Source: Cryptomeria japonica (lineage: Eukaryota > Streptophyta > Pinopsida > Cupressales > Cupressaceae). From it: a stretch of 64,000 bases of DNA. The notes beneath the pieces were generated by a model. It was not told the origin of the DNA and made no database searches. It saw only the letters and a list, made by a program, of their open reading frames with translations. Location of the stretch: contig NC_081414.1 of assembly GCF_030272615.1 (NCBI RefSeq), positions 1,677,501 through 1,741,500 of the forward strand, given 5' to 3'. Shown piece after piece: positions 33,949 to 47,242 of this stretch; the first letter of the stretch is position 1; the number at the start of each line of letters is the position of its first letter. A program made the translations under genes and the position numbers.

Positions 33949-36168
33949 TCAATGGGTTGTAACATGACATTCAAAGGTAGGTTCGGAAGAAGATCCAATG
34001 CCTTTCAGAATGATCTTGGGTCTTTGGGTATAATTCTTAGGTGTTTTGTCCTTGATGATAATGGTAGAGACATAATTGTCCATCGAGATGTGATTGATAG
34101 TTGAATAATAGTTATAAGATGCTCTTGTATAGTTGGTTTGATCATCTGTGGCTTTAGCTTTTCCCTTGTCATGCTTTGGGAATGGTTCCTTAAACATCCC
34201 ATGTTCTTGATTGGATGAGTGTCCTTCAATCTCAATGTCACCCCTATCATTGAGATCTTATATGATGTTCTTCAGTCGATGACAATTTCCTATCTTATGA
34301 CCTTTGCTCTTATGAAATTCACAATACTCATCATCATTCCATCAATTTGGTTTAACCTTTGGTTCATATAGAGGAAAATCTGGAATACTGATTACCTTGT
34401 TTGCCACTAGCTTTTTGAAAACTGACTCAAGTGGTTCTCCCAATGGAGTGTACTTCTTTCGTGATTTAGAAGTTGTTTGAGTATTCACCTGATTTTTTGT
34501 AGAACTTGATCCCGAAAAAATGAATTTGGGTCGCACTATGTTGGCATCAACAACACCATCATTGACTGTGTTCTTGTTTTTATTCCAAAATCTTGGCTTG
34601 TCCTTTTCTTTAAAGTCATCTTTGTTTTCTTTGAATATCTTAATGTCTCCTTGTTCAATTAGGACCTTCTCTGTCGCTAAGCCTTTTTCAATGACGTCCT
34701 TGAAGGTGGACAAACAAGCTTTCCTTAGATCATAGCCAATGTCTTTGTTAACATTTTGGGTTTACATTTCTACCATTTGTTTTTGTGGAATTTCACAAGA
34801 GCATCTGCTGGCTAGATTCCTCCATCTTTGTAAAAATGATGCAAAAGACTCTCCCTCTTTTTGCTTGGTGTTGCACAAAGTAGTGACTGATATGTCTGTC
34901 TCTATGTTGTAGGAGAAATGTTGGATAAATGCCTCTACTAGATCACCCCATGACTTAATTCCAGGTGGAAGTTGGGAGAACCATTCCATAGCTTGATCGC
35001 CTAGGCTCTGTGGGAATAATCTCATCAAATATGTCTCTTCTGCTGCTACCTCAATGCAAGCTATGAAAAATTGTCTTATGTGTGCCTTAGGATCCCCTTT
35101 TCCTCTATACTTATCAAACTTAGGTGTCACAAAGTGTGTAGGAAAAAGAGGCATTGGAATGCTCTTGTCAAATGGATAAGGACATATGTCTCTCGTTGTT
35201 TATGTTGGCTTCAGTGTATTTATGTCTTCCATTTTCTTTTGTAAGTCCCTGATTTGTTGCTCCAAATTGCTCTTAGGTGGAGATCAACTTCTTGGACCAT
35301 ACCCCATGCTTGAGGCACCAATTGGAGGAGGAGCATGTTGCATATATGGATGATATTGATCATACACATGTTCATATGGAGGAGGTCTATAGTGATGCTG
35401 CATATATGGACCACTTGGTATAGATTTATGTTGAGGAACACAATATCTATTTTGTCCATGTATACCATACTCTACAGGCATGTCATGTTCTAATGTGTTG
35501 CCCCCAAATTTGACACGGGGTTTCCTTGTGTCCAAATTTTGAGCATGCCTTTGAATATCCAATTGCTTTGGTGGTTGATCCTTAGCGTTGATATGTGATT
35601 GAGCATATTTCTCTGCATAAGACTTCCATAATGGTCTGCGAAGGTGAGTATCATATGCTTGACCATGTGTGTATGAGACCTCTGGTTTTTGAAACAAAGA
35701 TGATGGTGATTCAGGTACCATATGTGGTCCTCTATTGCCTCCACTATTAGGCCTCCTTTGATCCATGTTGGAGTGAGGTTGTTGCAAAGGTCGATTTTTC
35801 ATTATTTGAGACATGTCAAAATCATGAGGTATCTTGGCTCCACTTTGTGCCATCATTTGTAAGAAGTATTGTCTATCCCTCCTCATTATTTCTTCAACCA
35901 ATCGATTGAAACGGGGATCCATAATGGATTCTTCCACATCTGCTGAATGTACTGAAAGTTTGTCCATATCATCATTGTGTGTATCATTGTTGTTTGTAGT
36001 GCCCATGTTCTCAACATTTGGAATGTTTCTATAGGCATCCATGTCAGGTAATGTAGTATGATTAGAATTGAAAAAGATATCATTGTCATACTCATAAGAA
36101 CTCATGTTTGCGAACTCTTGAGCCTCTTTAGTTTCTCTCCTAGATTTTTGAAGACGGTTTTCAACCAT
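33949..36168 (-). pseudogene. gag: Element C gag polyprotein
   Basis: A single frame from ATG at 36168 down to 33949, about 740 codons, continuing in frame into protease. The first 294 codons are Asn/Gln/His/Pro-rich (MDKLSVHSADVEES, then YMQHHYRPPPYEHVYDQYHP). At 35154-34762 lies a gypsy capsid domain: FDKYRGKGDPKAHIRQFF, MRLFPQSLGDQAMEWFSQLP, FIQHFSYN, KEGESFASFLQRWR. A CxxH..GH..C zinc-binding motif follows (YCEFHKSKGHKIGNCHRLKN, about 34340-34270), followed by the linker to protease. Stops lie at about 35281, 35200, 34760 and 34340; each is one C-to-T change from a Gln or Arg codon. There are no frameshifts, which points to decay by point mutation. Confidence 0.9.
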
Positions 36169-37740
36169 GAACTAGGTATTGACCAAGATGTGTTAGACTA
36201 GATGAAAATGGAAAAAGTATGGAAGACCAAGAAATGGATGGAATGTAAATGAATCTGAGGTGTACTTGCAATGTCCAAAGTGTAAGACCAAGTATGTATG
36301 TAGTAGAGTAGGTGTGACTTCCAAAGAGAGGATAGTTTCTCTTGATGAGGTAAGTTGACCTTGACTCTAAGTAAGACCAAATGAGACCCAAAGGTGATAG
36401 ACCTTGATGAGGGACCACTTAGCAAAATGTTGTTGTATGTAGTGTGTTGACAAAGTATGATGAGGACAAGCAAGTGACCTTTTGACTCAAGTTTAGACAA
36501 ATGTGAATTTAATGCAAGATGTAAAGCAATGATGGACTTTGTGAGACCCAAAGACAGGTTGAATGCTAGATGAAAACCTGGAGAAACAATCTAGGAAGCT
36601 CAAGAATTCCGAAACTGATTGCTCTTGTTTGCTGGATTGTAAAATTTTTCCAATTTGTGAAGTTGTTGGTTGTGACCAAATCTGAATGTTTGACTATTTT
36701 TCGTGACAAGAGGACACAATGTTGATGAGGACTCAATATTTGCAAGTGTTTAGACTCAAAATGACTCCAAGAAAAGTGTGTTGTTTGATGTAAAATTGTT
36801 TTGCATACACTTGAAGACACAAAAGACACAATGTTTTGTTGTTTGGTCTTGAATATTTTGAATGTTTAAAATAAGTCAAGCACAATTCTTATGGCTGGCC
36901 AAGACAATAGTTGTTGATCCCACATGAGGTTTTACCCCCGAGGCTACGCTATTCAGAGCGGATACTTAGATGCTTGACCTCACTGGCTCCACCCTTGGCA
37001 CTCACTTCTCGAGTTAGCCAAGCATCAGTCCCCACGAAAACTCCCCGTGGTGAACTTTGTATCTCTACTAAGAACCGTATGTGTGTGGGCCGCTACCAGA
37101 GGTCCGACCTCCTGCCCCAACAACTAGAAGGATTTTGGCTTCTAAAACAAAAAGGTGCTAGTAAGGGCATCCGCTCGTGTGGCCATACATGCGGCACTTT
37201 CAGCTCTATAAATATAGAAGGCTCCCAGTCGGTAGGGGTTACGCCCTACAACTGATCAAATAAATTTGATCAAACGGGTTTATGGGGAGACATAGTGTCG
37301 GTATGAACTAATCAGCACACGTTATCCATAGTTTTCACCATGAATACAGTTGTTTATAGTGGTTCGGAAGAGGTGGGTTTTCCTCGCTACCACTTGGGTT
37401 GTTATCTTCTCACTAGTAGTCCTAATGACCACACGGGAAGACAGGCCCTCTAAAGATTAAACAAAAAGAGCCTATTGCTCAAGACACAAAAGACAATGAT
37501 TCAATTTTAGTGCACCAATTGAAGTGTTTGCTAGTCTATGAAAACAAGGCACACAATAAAAATCTAAAAACCCTTGCCAAGGACCTGCAACAAAGATTTA
37601 TTAGTAGTTTGGATTGTTTGAAATAATCACCCCTTCCTGCAAGCACACAAGTTAGGTAAATTTTAGATCCAAAAGACTTTGTGAAATAGGGGCCTTCAAC
37701 AATGCATTTTGTTGACCAATTCAAAGATCTGATTCATCAT
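36169..37740 (-). other. Element C leader, gag-proximal part
   Basis: No convincing gene. 36903-37260 is distinctly GC-richer than its neighbours, with words such as CCCCGAGGCTACGC and CCCCACGAAAACTCCCCGTGG; an open frame there (36911-37255) has no recognisable domain. 37340-37440 contains TTTATAGTGGTTCGGAAG, a motif type common in plant LTR sequences. The GC-rich part could be a foreign insertion in the leader, but no TSD was found. Confidence 0.45.
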
Positions 37741-38640
37741 AAAAAAAGACCACCTATAAAATTTCAAGAGATTTCCAGAGATGTAAGAAGATCCAAAAAA
37801 TTTGCTAATTTTGTCCAAAAATTAATTTTTTATGAAAAATCATAAAAAATTCATATAAAATGCAAAATCAATCCAAAAAATCTAAAATTTTCACTAGAGA
37901 GTCCTGATGGTTTTCCAAACCTACACAAAAAAATTTCTACAACAAATCCAAGCAGTTTGTGAGATATGAGTAAAATAATGCAAAACTCTAATTTTCAAAG
38001 ATCTGATTTTTGAGGAATGATTTTGCATCAAATTTAAAATCACAAAGCACATATCCAATGTATAATTCTGAGAGATTTCCAAAAATGTAAGAAAATCTGA
38101 AAAATTCGCTAAGTTGCTCTCAAAATTAATTTGTTATGAAAAATCATAAAAAATTCATATAAATTGAAAAAGTGATCCAAAAAATCTAAAATTTGTACTG
38201 AATCCTTTTGATACTTTTCCTGACTTGCACAAAAAATTTTATGCCAAAATTCAAAGCCGTTGGTGAGATCTGATCAAAATAAGGAAAAACCCTAATTTTT
38301 AAAGATCCAATTTTTAGGGAAATATTTTGCATCAAAATTAAAATCACAAAGAACAGATCCTATGTATAATTATGAGAGATTTCCAAAAATGTAAGAAAAT
38401 CTAAAAAATTCTCTGATTTGCTCTCAAAATTAATTTTTTATGAAAAATCATAAAAAATTCATAGAAAATGAAAATGTGCTCCAAAAATTCTGAATTTTGG
38501 ATTGAGAGCTCCTGATACTTTCTTCAACCTGGAAAAAACATTTGGTGCAAAATTTCCAAGCCGTATGTGAGATATGATCAAATCTCTCCAAGATCTTGAT
38601 TTTTTGTCCAAAACCGTAGCTGCACAAGGTTATTCTCCAA
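37741..38640 (-). repeat. Three tandem copies of a roughly 300-bp unit in the leader of element C
   Basis: Units begin near 37745, 38050 and 38355. Each contains GAGAGATTTCCAAAAATGTAAG or a close variant, the block TATGAAAAATCATAAAAAATT and a TTTTGCATCAAA end. They differ from each other far more than the LTRs do, so the duplication predates the insertion. There is no ORF. The array lies between the primer-binding site and gag on the element strand. Confidence 0.85.
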
Positions 38641-38708
38641 ATTGTTTTACAAAACAACAATATAGGGTTAGAAAAATTTGCAAAAAACACAGATCTAACA
38701 AAAATCCA

Positions 38709-38730
38709 TGTCCCATGGGGCATGCCAAAA
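38709..38730 (-). promoter_or_regulatory. Putative primer-binding site of element C
   Basis: The minus strand begins TTTTGGCATGCCCCATGGGA just inside the 5' LTR, closely like element I at 495-515 (TTTTGGCACGCCCGGTGGG). The tRNA is not identified. Confidence 0.6.
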
Positions 38731-39519
38731 TATATATGGTGAAAATGGATAACAATAATAACGATATTGAAAGGCTAAATGAATTCAACCACAAAACCCT
38801 AGCCTAACAACAACAAAGATCCACCATAACATATGAAGATTACCTAAGACAATGCAAATGAAATGAAATCACAAAGATTATACCATCACATGTCCAATAG
38901 GGTTTGGATCTCCATTCTTCCTATCTCCATTGATCTTGTTTGATGTATTTGCTCTCAGATTTTATGTGCACAAGAGCTCAACAAAGAACAGAATGTGGTT
39001 GCAAGTAGGATCGCATATGCCAAGTAGTCAATTGATCAAGTAGTTAGGTCATTAGGATGATTGATTAGGGTTTGATAATGAAGGAAGCATCTCCTTATAT
39101 AGAAGACACTATATGAAATGGAGGGATAAGATTGAGAGGTGTAAAAGGAGGTCGGCTATGATTAGAGGGTAGGTAAAAGAAATAATAAAATAATGAAAGG
39201 GGTAGGTAGTGTATGAATTAAGAGATGAATGACATGTGTCATGGGTAGAAAAGGCTAATGAATTAATTAAATAAATAAAGATTTATTTAATTAATAGAAG
39301 GAGTGAGATCAATTAAATAAATAAGATATTTATTTAATTTAGGAAAATGATAGTTTAAATAAATAAATGTATTTATTTAAATGAGAAATAAGGCTAGAAG
39401 AGGATAAATGAATTAATTAAATAAATAAAAATTTATTTAATTAATAGAAGAATTAAGCTTAGATAATTAAATAAATAAAATATTTATCTAATTAGACTGG
39501 ACAATTTTGGGTGTCTACA
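38731..39519 (-). repeat. 5' LTR of element C
   Basis: 789 bp, same length as 24032-24820. Its plus-strand left end reads TATATATGG where the others have TGTTTATGG or TGTATATGG, so the terminal TG has mutated. The right end is GTGTCTACA, followed by the TSD GGTAA. Confidence 0.92.
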
Positions 39520-40200
39520 GGTAAAAATACCAAGGATGCCTTCCAAAATAGTACTAGGAAGACAAGCAAAGTTTTAGAGTTAGTTCATTATGATGTATGT
39601 GGACCTATGTTCGTACCCTCTCTAGGGGGATTTTTGTATTATGTAATATTTGTTGATGACTACTCTAGGAAAACTTGGATCTACTTTTTGAAGTGTAAAG
39701 AATCAGAAGAGATCCTCAATAGGTTTAAAGAGTTTAAATCACTAACAGAGAACTACTCAGTAAATAAAATTAAAACCCTAATAACTGATAATGGGGGGAA
39801 TACACATCAGAATTATTTAAAGATTTTTGTAAAAATTCAAGGATTAAGAGGGAGTTAACAATACCTTATAATCCTCAACAAAATGAGGTAGCTGAGAGGA
39901 AAAATAGGACAATTGTAGAAGCTGCCAAAGCCATGATTCTTGATCAGAATCTAAATATCAATCTTTGGGCAAAAGCAACTAGCACTATTGTGTATATACA
40001 AAATAGATGTCCTCACTCCCATCTTGAAGATAAAAATCCTAAGGAATTATTTACCAAAATAAAGCTAGATATCAACCACCTTAGGATATTTGGGTGTCTT
40101 GTCTATATACATGTACCTAAAGAGAAAAGACTGAAACTAGAACTTTCTGCAAAAAAGGGGAATACTTGTAGGATATAGTGAAACATCCAAGGCCTATAGA
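39520..40200 (+). pseudogene. pol: Element A integrase
   Basis: Resumes A's frame right after C. Copia integrase core: VLELVHYDVCGPMFVPSLGG, VIFVDDYSRKTWIYFLKCKE, LITDNGG and, after a frameshift at about 39800 within a G-run, EVAERKNRTIVEAAKAMIL. Catalytic Asp, Asp and Glu are readable across two frames. The end holds LRIFGCLVYIHVPKEKR, then a second frameshift near 40160. Confidence 0.88.
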
Positions 40201-42069
40201 ATCTATATACAAGGTTAGAGAAATATTGAACTTAGTAGAGATGTAATCTTTGAAGAAGACTTAGCCTTCAAAAGATCCCAAAGTACAATAGAGCCTGAAA
40301 TCTATATCCCTACTCCTAACATAGAAGAAGATCCTACTCCTAAGCTTCAGAGGGAGAATCTTGAGGAAACTATAGGTGAAACTCAAAATCCACCTAGAGA
40401 AAACCTCAAGAAAAGACCACTATGGGCCACCAAGACTGTAGCAGAAGCCCAGAAGTTTGCTGCTCCTTAGGAACCTTCAGGGAAAGAAAAAGACCTAATA
40501 AATTCACTAGCTATGTTGCCCTTATGAATGATCTCTCTAAATCTGAACCAAATAATGTATCAGATGCACTTAAACATCAAGTATGGAAGGATGCCATGTC
40601 TGAAGAGTATTAATCCATTATGAAGAATGATGTTTCAGAGATTGTTCCTAGGCCTACTAAGAAATCTGTTGTTTCATCTAAATGGCTTTTCAAGATCAAA
40701 CATGCTGCAAATGGCAGTATTGAAAAACACAAGGCTAGATTTGTAGCTAGAGGGTTCTCTCAAAGGGAAGGGATAGATTATGAAGAAAACTTTGCACCTG
40801 TAGCCAGATATACCTCAGTTGAGCATTACTAGCCATTGCAGCAGCAAAAGGGTGGAAGGTGCACTAGATGGACGTTAAGACATCATTTCTTAATGGTGAG
40901 ATCTCAGAAGACGTCTACCTAGAGCAACCTGAAGGATTTGAAATTCATGATGTAGAGTCTCATGTGCGTAGACTCAAGAAATCTCTCTATGGGCTTAAAT
41001 AGGCTCCCAAAGACTGGTATGAAATAATTGACACCTATCTCTCAGAACTAGACTTCTTTAAAAATGATGCAGATCCTAATCTCTACTACAAACAAAATAA
41101 ATGTGATATGCTAATATTGATTCTATATGTTGATGACTTATTAATCATAGGAGAAGATCACCTTATAGATCAATGCAAGAAATATCTATCTAAAGAATTT
41201 GATATGAAGGACTTGGGACTCCTTCATTACTTTCTACGTTTGGAAATATGGCAAAATTATGATAACATTATACTAAACCAAGGTAAGTATACCTTGGACA
41301 TTTTGAAGAGATTCAGAATGTTAAACTGCAGACCTATGACCTCTCCCATGGAGACAAATTTACATAAACTCAAGGAAGCAACAACAAAGTCACAATCCAC
41401 TGATCCTACTCAATATAGGCAGATGATTGGGTCCCTGATATACTTGGTAAATACAAGGCCAAATATCTGTTATGCAGTCAATGCCTTAAGTTAGTTTATG
41501 TGTGAGCCTAAGGAGATCCACCTGATTGCAGTGAAACACATTATGAGATACTTACAAGGTACTCTAAACCTTGGTCTCAAATATGAGAAAGTTGATCTAG
41601 ACCTACATGGATTTACAGACTCAGATTGGGCTGGAAGTGTGACTGATAGCGAAAACACTTCAGGGTGTTGCTTCAGTTTAGGTTCAACCATGATATCTTG
41701 GATTAGCAAAAAATAGTCTTCTGTACCTCAGAGTTCCACCGAGGCTGAGTACATTGCAACTTCCATGGCTTCTCGAGAGGCAGTATGGATTAGGAAGTTG
41801 CTTGTGGGATTGTTTGGTGAACCTATGAAACCCACTGTCATCCATTGTGACAACAACGCTGCATAAAACTTTCTGTAAATCCAGTATTCCATGATAGATC
41901 CAAGCATATTGAGATTCCATACCATTATGTGCGTGACATGGTAGACAAAAACATGATCAAATTGGAATATGTTAGTACAGGAGATCAGATTGCAGATATT
42001 CTGACCAAACCACTTTCCAGAGTGAAGGTTGATCACTTCAAAAAAGGTTTAGGTATGATAGAAAGGTAA
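40201..42069 (+). pseudogene. pol: Element A integrase tail, reverse transcriptase and RNase H
   Basis: 40201-40440 reads the integrase-RT linker. [53 protein letters not shown] (Asp kept), and YVDD intact near 41126. RNase H follows: LHGFTDSDWAGSVTDSENTS, STEAEYIATS and IHCDNNAA, ending LTKPLSRVKVDHFKKGLGMI at 42069. Stops at about 40470, 40612, 40830, 41000, 41494 and 41715, and a frameshift at about 41865. The stop at about 41000 sits in the LYGLKQAP block, where CAG has become TAG. Confidence 0.88.
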
Positions 42070-42603
42070 TTTGCTTTATAATCTGTATTTTCATATCAAT
42101 AAGATGTTTAATGTGTAAACTTCTTTGTCATGTTAGGACTTTTATGGGTTTATCCCCCCGTGTTCATGTCCAAGAGGTGACTATCTCTCAGATAATGAAC
42201 ACTTGTATGTAGACATTGTAAGGTGACAATCTTACGGTGTTCAAACCAGTTATCATGTTGGATCTCTGGTATGTCATGGATGTGCCATGATTGTGTTGTG
42301 GTATAACATTTGAATAAAATGTTACTGCACATACCACAACTTGGATAAGTTGAAGATTTAACTATTTTCATATGTTTATCCTTAAGTATTGCATGTTTAG
42401 GCAGTAATGATATCACGTGGTTAGGTGATATCATGTCATCACAAGATGATGAACTTCTTGTATCATGTGTTTAGGTGATACTTCATGTTTATATGGTATG
42501 ATCCCATGTAGAGTGAGATTATGAGACTCCATAAGGAATCCTGACCATCATGAGAAATGAGATGCTAGACATGATGACTTTATCTTCCCTAGCTAAGAGC
42601 AAG
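42070..42603 (+). other. Element A 3' non-coding region
   Basis: No gene. 42405-42480 has three TAGGTGATA(T/C) words (GTTAGGTGATATCATG, TTTAGGTGATACTTCATG type). The purine stretch before the LTR (CTAAGAGCAAG) is a weak polypurine tract candidate. Confidence 0.55.
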
Positions 42604-43234
42604 TGTTGATGCAAATAGCATCAGTCAGATAAAATCTAATACAGATCCATTTACATCAAATGAAGAATGACATTAATGCAGATATATATGTTCGATCTTG
42701 GAGATGTATAAAAAAAAAGAATATATATATGAAGTAATTATTATTACTTCATATGTATATTAATATATATTGATATATCATTTATATATGCATGATTTAT
42801 AATATATTGAACCCCTTCATAATTATCAAATTGCACTTAATAATGATGCCACCAATATATTATCGGATGTTATTAGCAATACCTCGATTAGTTATCGAGT
42901 ATGTTTTATTTATTTATTGCCACCGATTGATATAATTATTGGGCCTGTTTAACTACTCTGATTGGGAATCGGTTAAGGATATCATAGTTACCGATATATT
43001 ATCGGGTTATGCATTGACATTGATACACATATTGGTTAATATGAAACATGTAATGGCACCGGTTTATATCGGGTTAATTAGCAATGTGTTGTTTGGGTAA
43101 TCAAAAGGTGCGATCAAGGGTTAGCTTGATTGGTTATGTCCAAAGGACATAACCGACCAAGGTAACACTTGGTCTCCCCTCATTGCCATATATAGCCCGA
43201 TTCATTTTCTTGGAGAAGGGCATCAAAATCAATT
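42604..43234 (+). repeat. 3' LTR of element A, first part
   Basis: Matches 13624 onward up to the CATCAAAAT/CAATT site, where F2 is inserted. Contains the same TATATA box region near 43190. Confidence 0.92.
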
Positions 43235-46033
43235 TGTAGAGCCCCTCCCTGATCAAGCCCTGACTAATTCAGTTGACCATGGTTGACCTTACTAATAAAT
43301 GCTCTAATTCAATAGGATGGGCTATGTTAGATGGATAGACTGGTGAGAAAAATAATTGATCCAAGGTACAAAATCATTTCACCTTGAGGTGTACATTTTG
43401 ATGTGTTATGGATACATAACTTTATATGATTCTAGAATAGGATAACTTTGAGATGATGTATGTCATTATTGGATTTGCAGGACTTTACTATGATGATAGA
43501 AATAGGATGCATGTCTTAGGAATGGATCAAAATTATGAGGATTATGATAATGTCTTTTGTGGATAAATTGGGATATATGAGATATTGATTTGTTAATGTC
43601 AATTGTATGCAGAGTGTTTGATGTGTATTCTTATTCATGTGTTAAATATTTTATGAGGTTATTTGGAAGTACTAATGTGTAATTGAGATGCATGAAAAAA
43701 TTATCCATGTGACCATGGAAATATTATGGAGAATCAAACCTAGACCTATGTACGTTCGTAAAACCAGGGGTTGTCTATTTGGAGAGACAACACCCCATAT
43801 GTATCGTATTTTATTTGTGAAAGTAAATGTTGCATGTGTGTTTAATTGAATTTATTAATTTGTGTAAATCCAACAAGAGACAAATTTCATGTGTAATTTT
43901 GTAAATATTTTATTGTGTCATTTGATACATGTGTTGATTTATATCTTGATTTTTGACTTGTCTCTTGGAGGGAGTTGTTTCAGCCATAGCTTTTTTAAAT
44001 ATTTGAATGTGGTTCTAAATTTTCCTTGGTTAGAGAATCTTTAGGGTGGTCAACTCAGGTTTGACTCAAAAGTTAACTTCAGATGGGTTTATAAGGGGTC
44101 AAATGGACTCTTAGGGGTAGTTTAAAGGTGTTTCCTAAAGTCCATAAGGTATACCTATAGGTTAGGAGTATTTTTAGGCATGTGACTACTCCCATGTGGC
44201 TATTTAGTCACCTCAAAAAGTGGGTTTCCTAAGGTGAGCGAAAATTGAATTTTAGAAGGCGCCATCTAGGTTAGGTAACCTTCCTTTTTGATGTGAGATC
44301 CTTTTCCCACTTTCTCTTACCTTCCTTTTTCGGTTTTAGTAACCTGTGAGAACTCTCACTAAGGCCTTCTTAAGCAAGGATTAGGGATTGAGTGGGTAAT
44401 CACCCACTCTCCATTTTTGGAGATTATGCATTTTTGAAAATAAGAGTTTTTGGGATAGAATTTTGGCTAAGTGTAGAAGGAGGGATTGTGGAATTGGGAT
44501 GCTCATCCTCAAACTAGTTCTAACATACCTTTGGGCAGATTGAAGGTTGGTTTATCTTCTTCTTGTGTATCTTTCATGTTGCATGTTTATGTTGGAAAGA
44601 TTGTTTGTATGAAAGAGTTGTTCTCTTGCATTTTCTTTTGTGAAAATTATTATGTGTCATGTCTTTTATTTCTTGTATGCAATTTCTGTGTTTTGGGAGT
44701 AACCAAGACCTCCTACTCTTGGGAGAGAGGATGGTCTTGGGGGTGGAAGAAGTTTGACAGCCTTAGAGTGAGAGGCTCTCATTATGAGAGTGATCACAAG
44801 GGTTTGTTTATGTGACCCTTGCTGCATAGCCTTGTTTATGCATTTGAGGGTCATAAGGAGGGAAAATATGACATGAATGCCTTGGGGGGCATAAGGATGT
44901 GGGGTTGATGAAATTATGATATATCTTTGTTTGCCATGAGGTGGCTTTGTGATTTACCATGCATGCAGTCTCCTCAAGGTATTTGGTCCACTTCCACCCA
45001 TGAAAAGATATCACATTTTATGATGAAGTGTAGCCTTGGTTGGGAAAGTGTTTGTTGTATGTTTTTTTCCCTTGTTTATTGTGTTTGCATGTGTGTAACC
45101 TATCTAGGGCTTGGTTCTCCAAGTTTGGGGGTGGCTTCTTGTAAGCCTAGCCTGGGAGGTGAGCACTCCATGGTCATAGCCTTTTGATTTATTTGCAGGA
45201 TTGCTTGGAAAGAAAAGAGAAAGACAAGCTAGGAGTTGCTGGATTTATTTGATTTCTAGAAAAAGAATAGGAAAAGGGATACAATATTTTTCAGTTGCAG
45301 AATTGTAAATAAAAAGTTGCATGTTGTATTTATTTTGAAAAGAATATACTCATTTTATGTAAAGTCCTCATTTAATAAAAATAAGAGACTAGTTGGGGTA
45401 TCTCACCCACTTGTATTGTTGGCTATATTGTATTTTAAACATACATTAAAGAAATGCATTATTTTTATTAAGAATTATTTTGTTGCAAATGAAATATTTA
45501 TGTTGGGTTTAAGTTATGTACTGTTCATGAATTAATGTTGGTTGTATACATGGTATTTTGAAAATAAAAGTTTATTTTATCTCCTTAGGCATTTTGAAAT
45601 AATGGAAAAGAGGAAAGTTGAAAGCTTGCATGTTAGTAAGAGAAATTGAATCATTAGTCCTATCTTTTTAATTCCCAAATACAAAATTATGGTTAAACAG
45701 ATTTAACATGCCTATCTCCATAGTCAATTTAAATTATTTCTAGGTTAATATAGTTGCTGTTAAGATCTATTAAATTCCGTTATTTTTCCCTTTATCTATT
45801 GCAGAAAGTAAATAAAAAAATTAATAGTCTATCTCTAAAAAATGCAGCTAGATATATATAAAATAAAAAGAATTACTTTATTTAAATCTGTTAGTGTGAA
45901 TAAAACAAAGAAAATAAACTACTTTAAGTGAATTTAAAGAAAAAAAATAAACAAGTTGTTTAAAGTAAATAAAAGAAATTTTGCCCTATTATCATGCTGT
46001 CAATATTTTAATAATTTTTGCATGATATAAAAT

Positions 46034-46074
<41 letters not shown>

Positions 46075-47100
46075 CATTATTCATCGGTGAAAATCCACAT
46101 TAAACCTACCCATGATTTAAGCATGAATAGATTATATATATTTAAAAATAAATATATTTTTTTCATATTTAAAAAAAAAAAAAAAGAGACTAAGATTTTT
46201 TTTATTTTAAAAAATATGCTATTCATTACCATATTTGGGTAAATATATTTGAGAAGTTTAATTGATTGAACTTAAAGCAAGAGGAAATGTGAATATTGAA
46301 TACGAAATATTTAATAGTTGATGTTTGGAAGAAGTAATATATAACAATTTGATTTAAATTGTATAATTACATTTTAGAGATCTAAATGGTTTGTATAATT
46401 AAATGAAATAATTTAATATAGTTAATTAAATAATTTATTTAAGAGGATATGGTAGTGGCGTAATATATTTTCTCTAAAATAAAATTAATGGACTAAGTCT
46501 TGCGAACCTTGTTAACCCAAGTGGATACTTTTATCAGATAATTTAATTATCATAATGATGTTTGGCACTTTAATTGTATCTGCTCAATTAGATAATATTA
46601 ATACAACGAAATAGTATTAGTGTTGAATTAATAGAAGCCATATTTAGTTAAGTTATTAAGGAAGGATGTATTAACAGGATGGAGGAAACTTGATATTTAT
46701 TAAATAAATAATATTGAACCAAGTAATTATATTAATGTCTATTTAGTAGCAATTAATCTAATTAAGTACTAATAAGCGCAACTGAAATGAAAGGGACTTA
46801 TGAGTGAATTTAATATTACCCTTATAAAAATTATTCGTTCCACTTGATAATAGGAGTTATCGTATTTGTTATGTTAGTAATTTTCTTAATCCTATTGTCC
46901 AGGAGTTTTATCAAGACCTAAGGCTTTTTGTTAAATTTTATTTCATCGCTCACTTTAGTAACTCATTTTAATATCAATTAAGAATTCGTTTGGAAGAACT
47001 TGTTAAGTTGTCACAACTATTTAAGCAATGGTTGCATGTAATTTAGTTTAAAAAAAAAAATTTGTTGTTTGTGTTTTTGCCCAAAAGTTTGGGCATGAAA
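43235..47100 (+). mobile_element. F2: 3.9-kb non-coding insertion in the 3' LTR of element A, related to F1
   Basis: Flanked by CAATT at 43230-43234 and 47101-47105. The uninterrupted 5' LTR of A shows the near-identical empty site (AAATTAATG). Begins TGTAGAGCCCCTCCC and ends GTTTGGGCATGAAA. The first 2 kb is the reverse complement of the right half of F1. No convincing coding sequence; the open frame at 44486-44815 has no domain. It has a purine-rich 3' half with an (AT)n run at 46039-46073. Best explained as a solo LTR or long non-coding LTR element. The exact end is one or two bases uncertain. Confidence 0.8.
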
Positions 47101-47237
47101 CAATTAATGTTCTCTCTCCATCTGCAACAAAGAAAAAATCAGATATATTATATTGTGAATCAAAGAAATAATAAGTACACTACATTGTATATATATATAA
47201 CTTGTTCTTCAAATTGAAAATTGCATATACATTTACA
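47101..47237 (+). repeat. 3' LTR of element A, last part
   Basis: Continues the LTR after F2 (AATGTTCTCTCTCCATCTG to CATTTACA), matching 14260-14395. The TSD GTAGC of A follows at once. Confidence 0.92.
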
Positions 47238-47242
47238 GTAGC

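Noticed and set aside
42150-42434. 94-codon open frame, minus strand, downstream of element A pol
   Set aside because: It lies in the 3' non-coding region of A on the opposite strand, with no domain; chance is the simpler reading.
44486-44815. 109-codon open frame inside F2
   Set aside because: No domain, and the related part of F1 does not keep the frame open.
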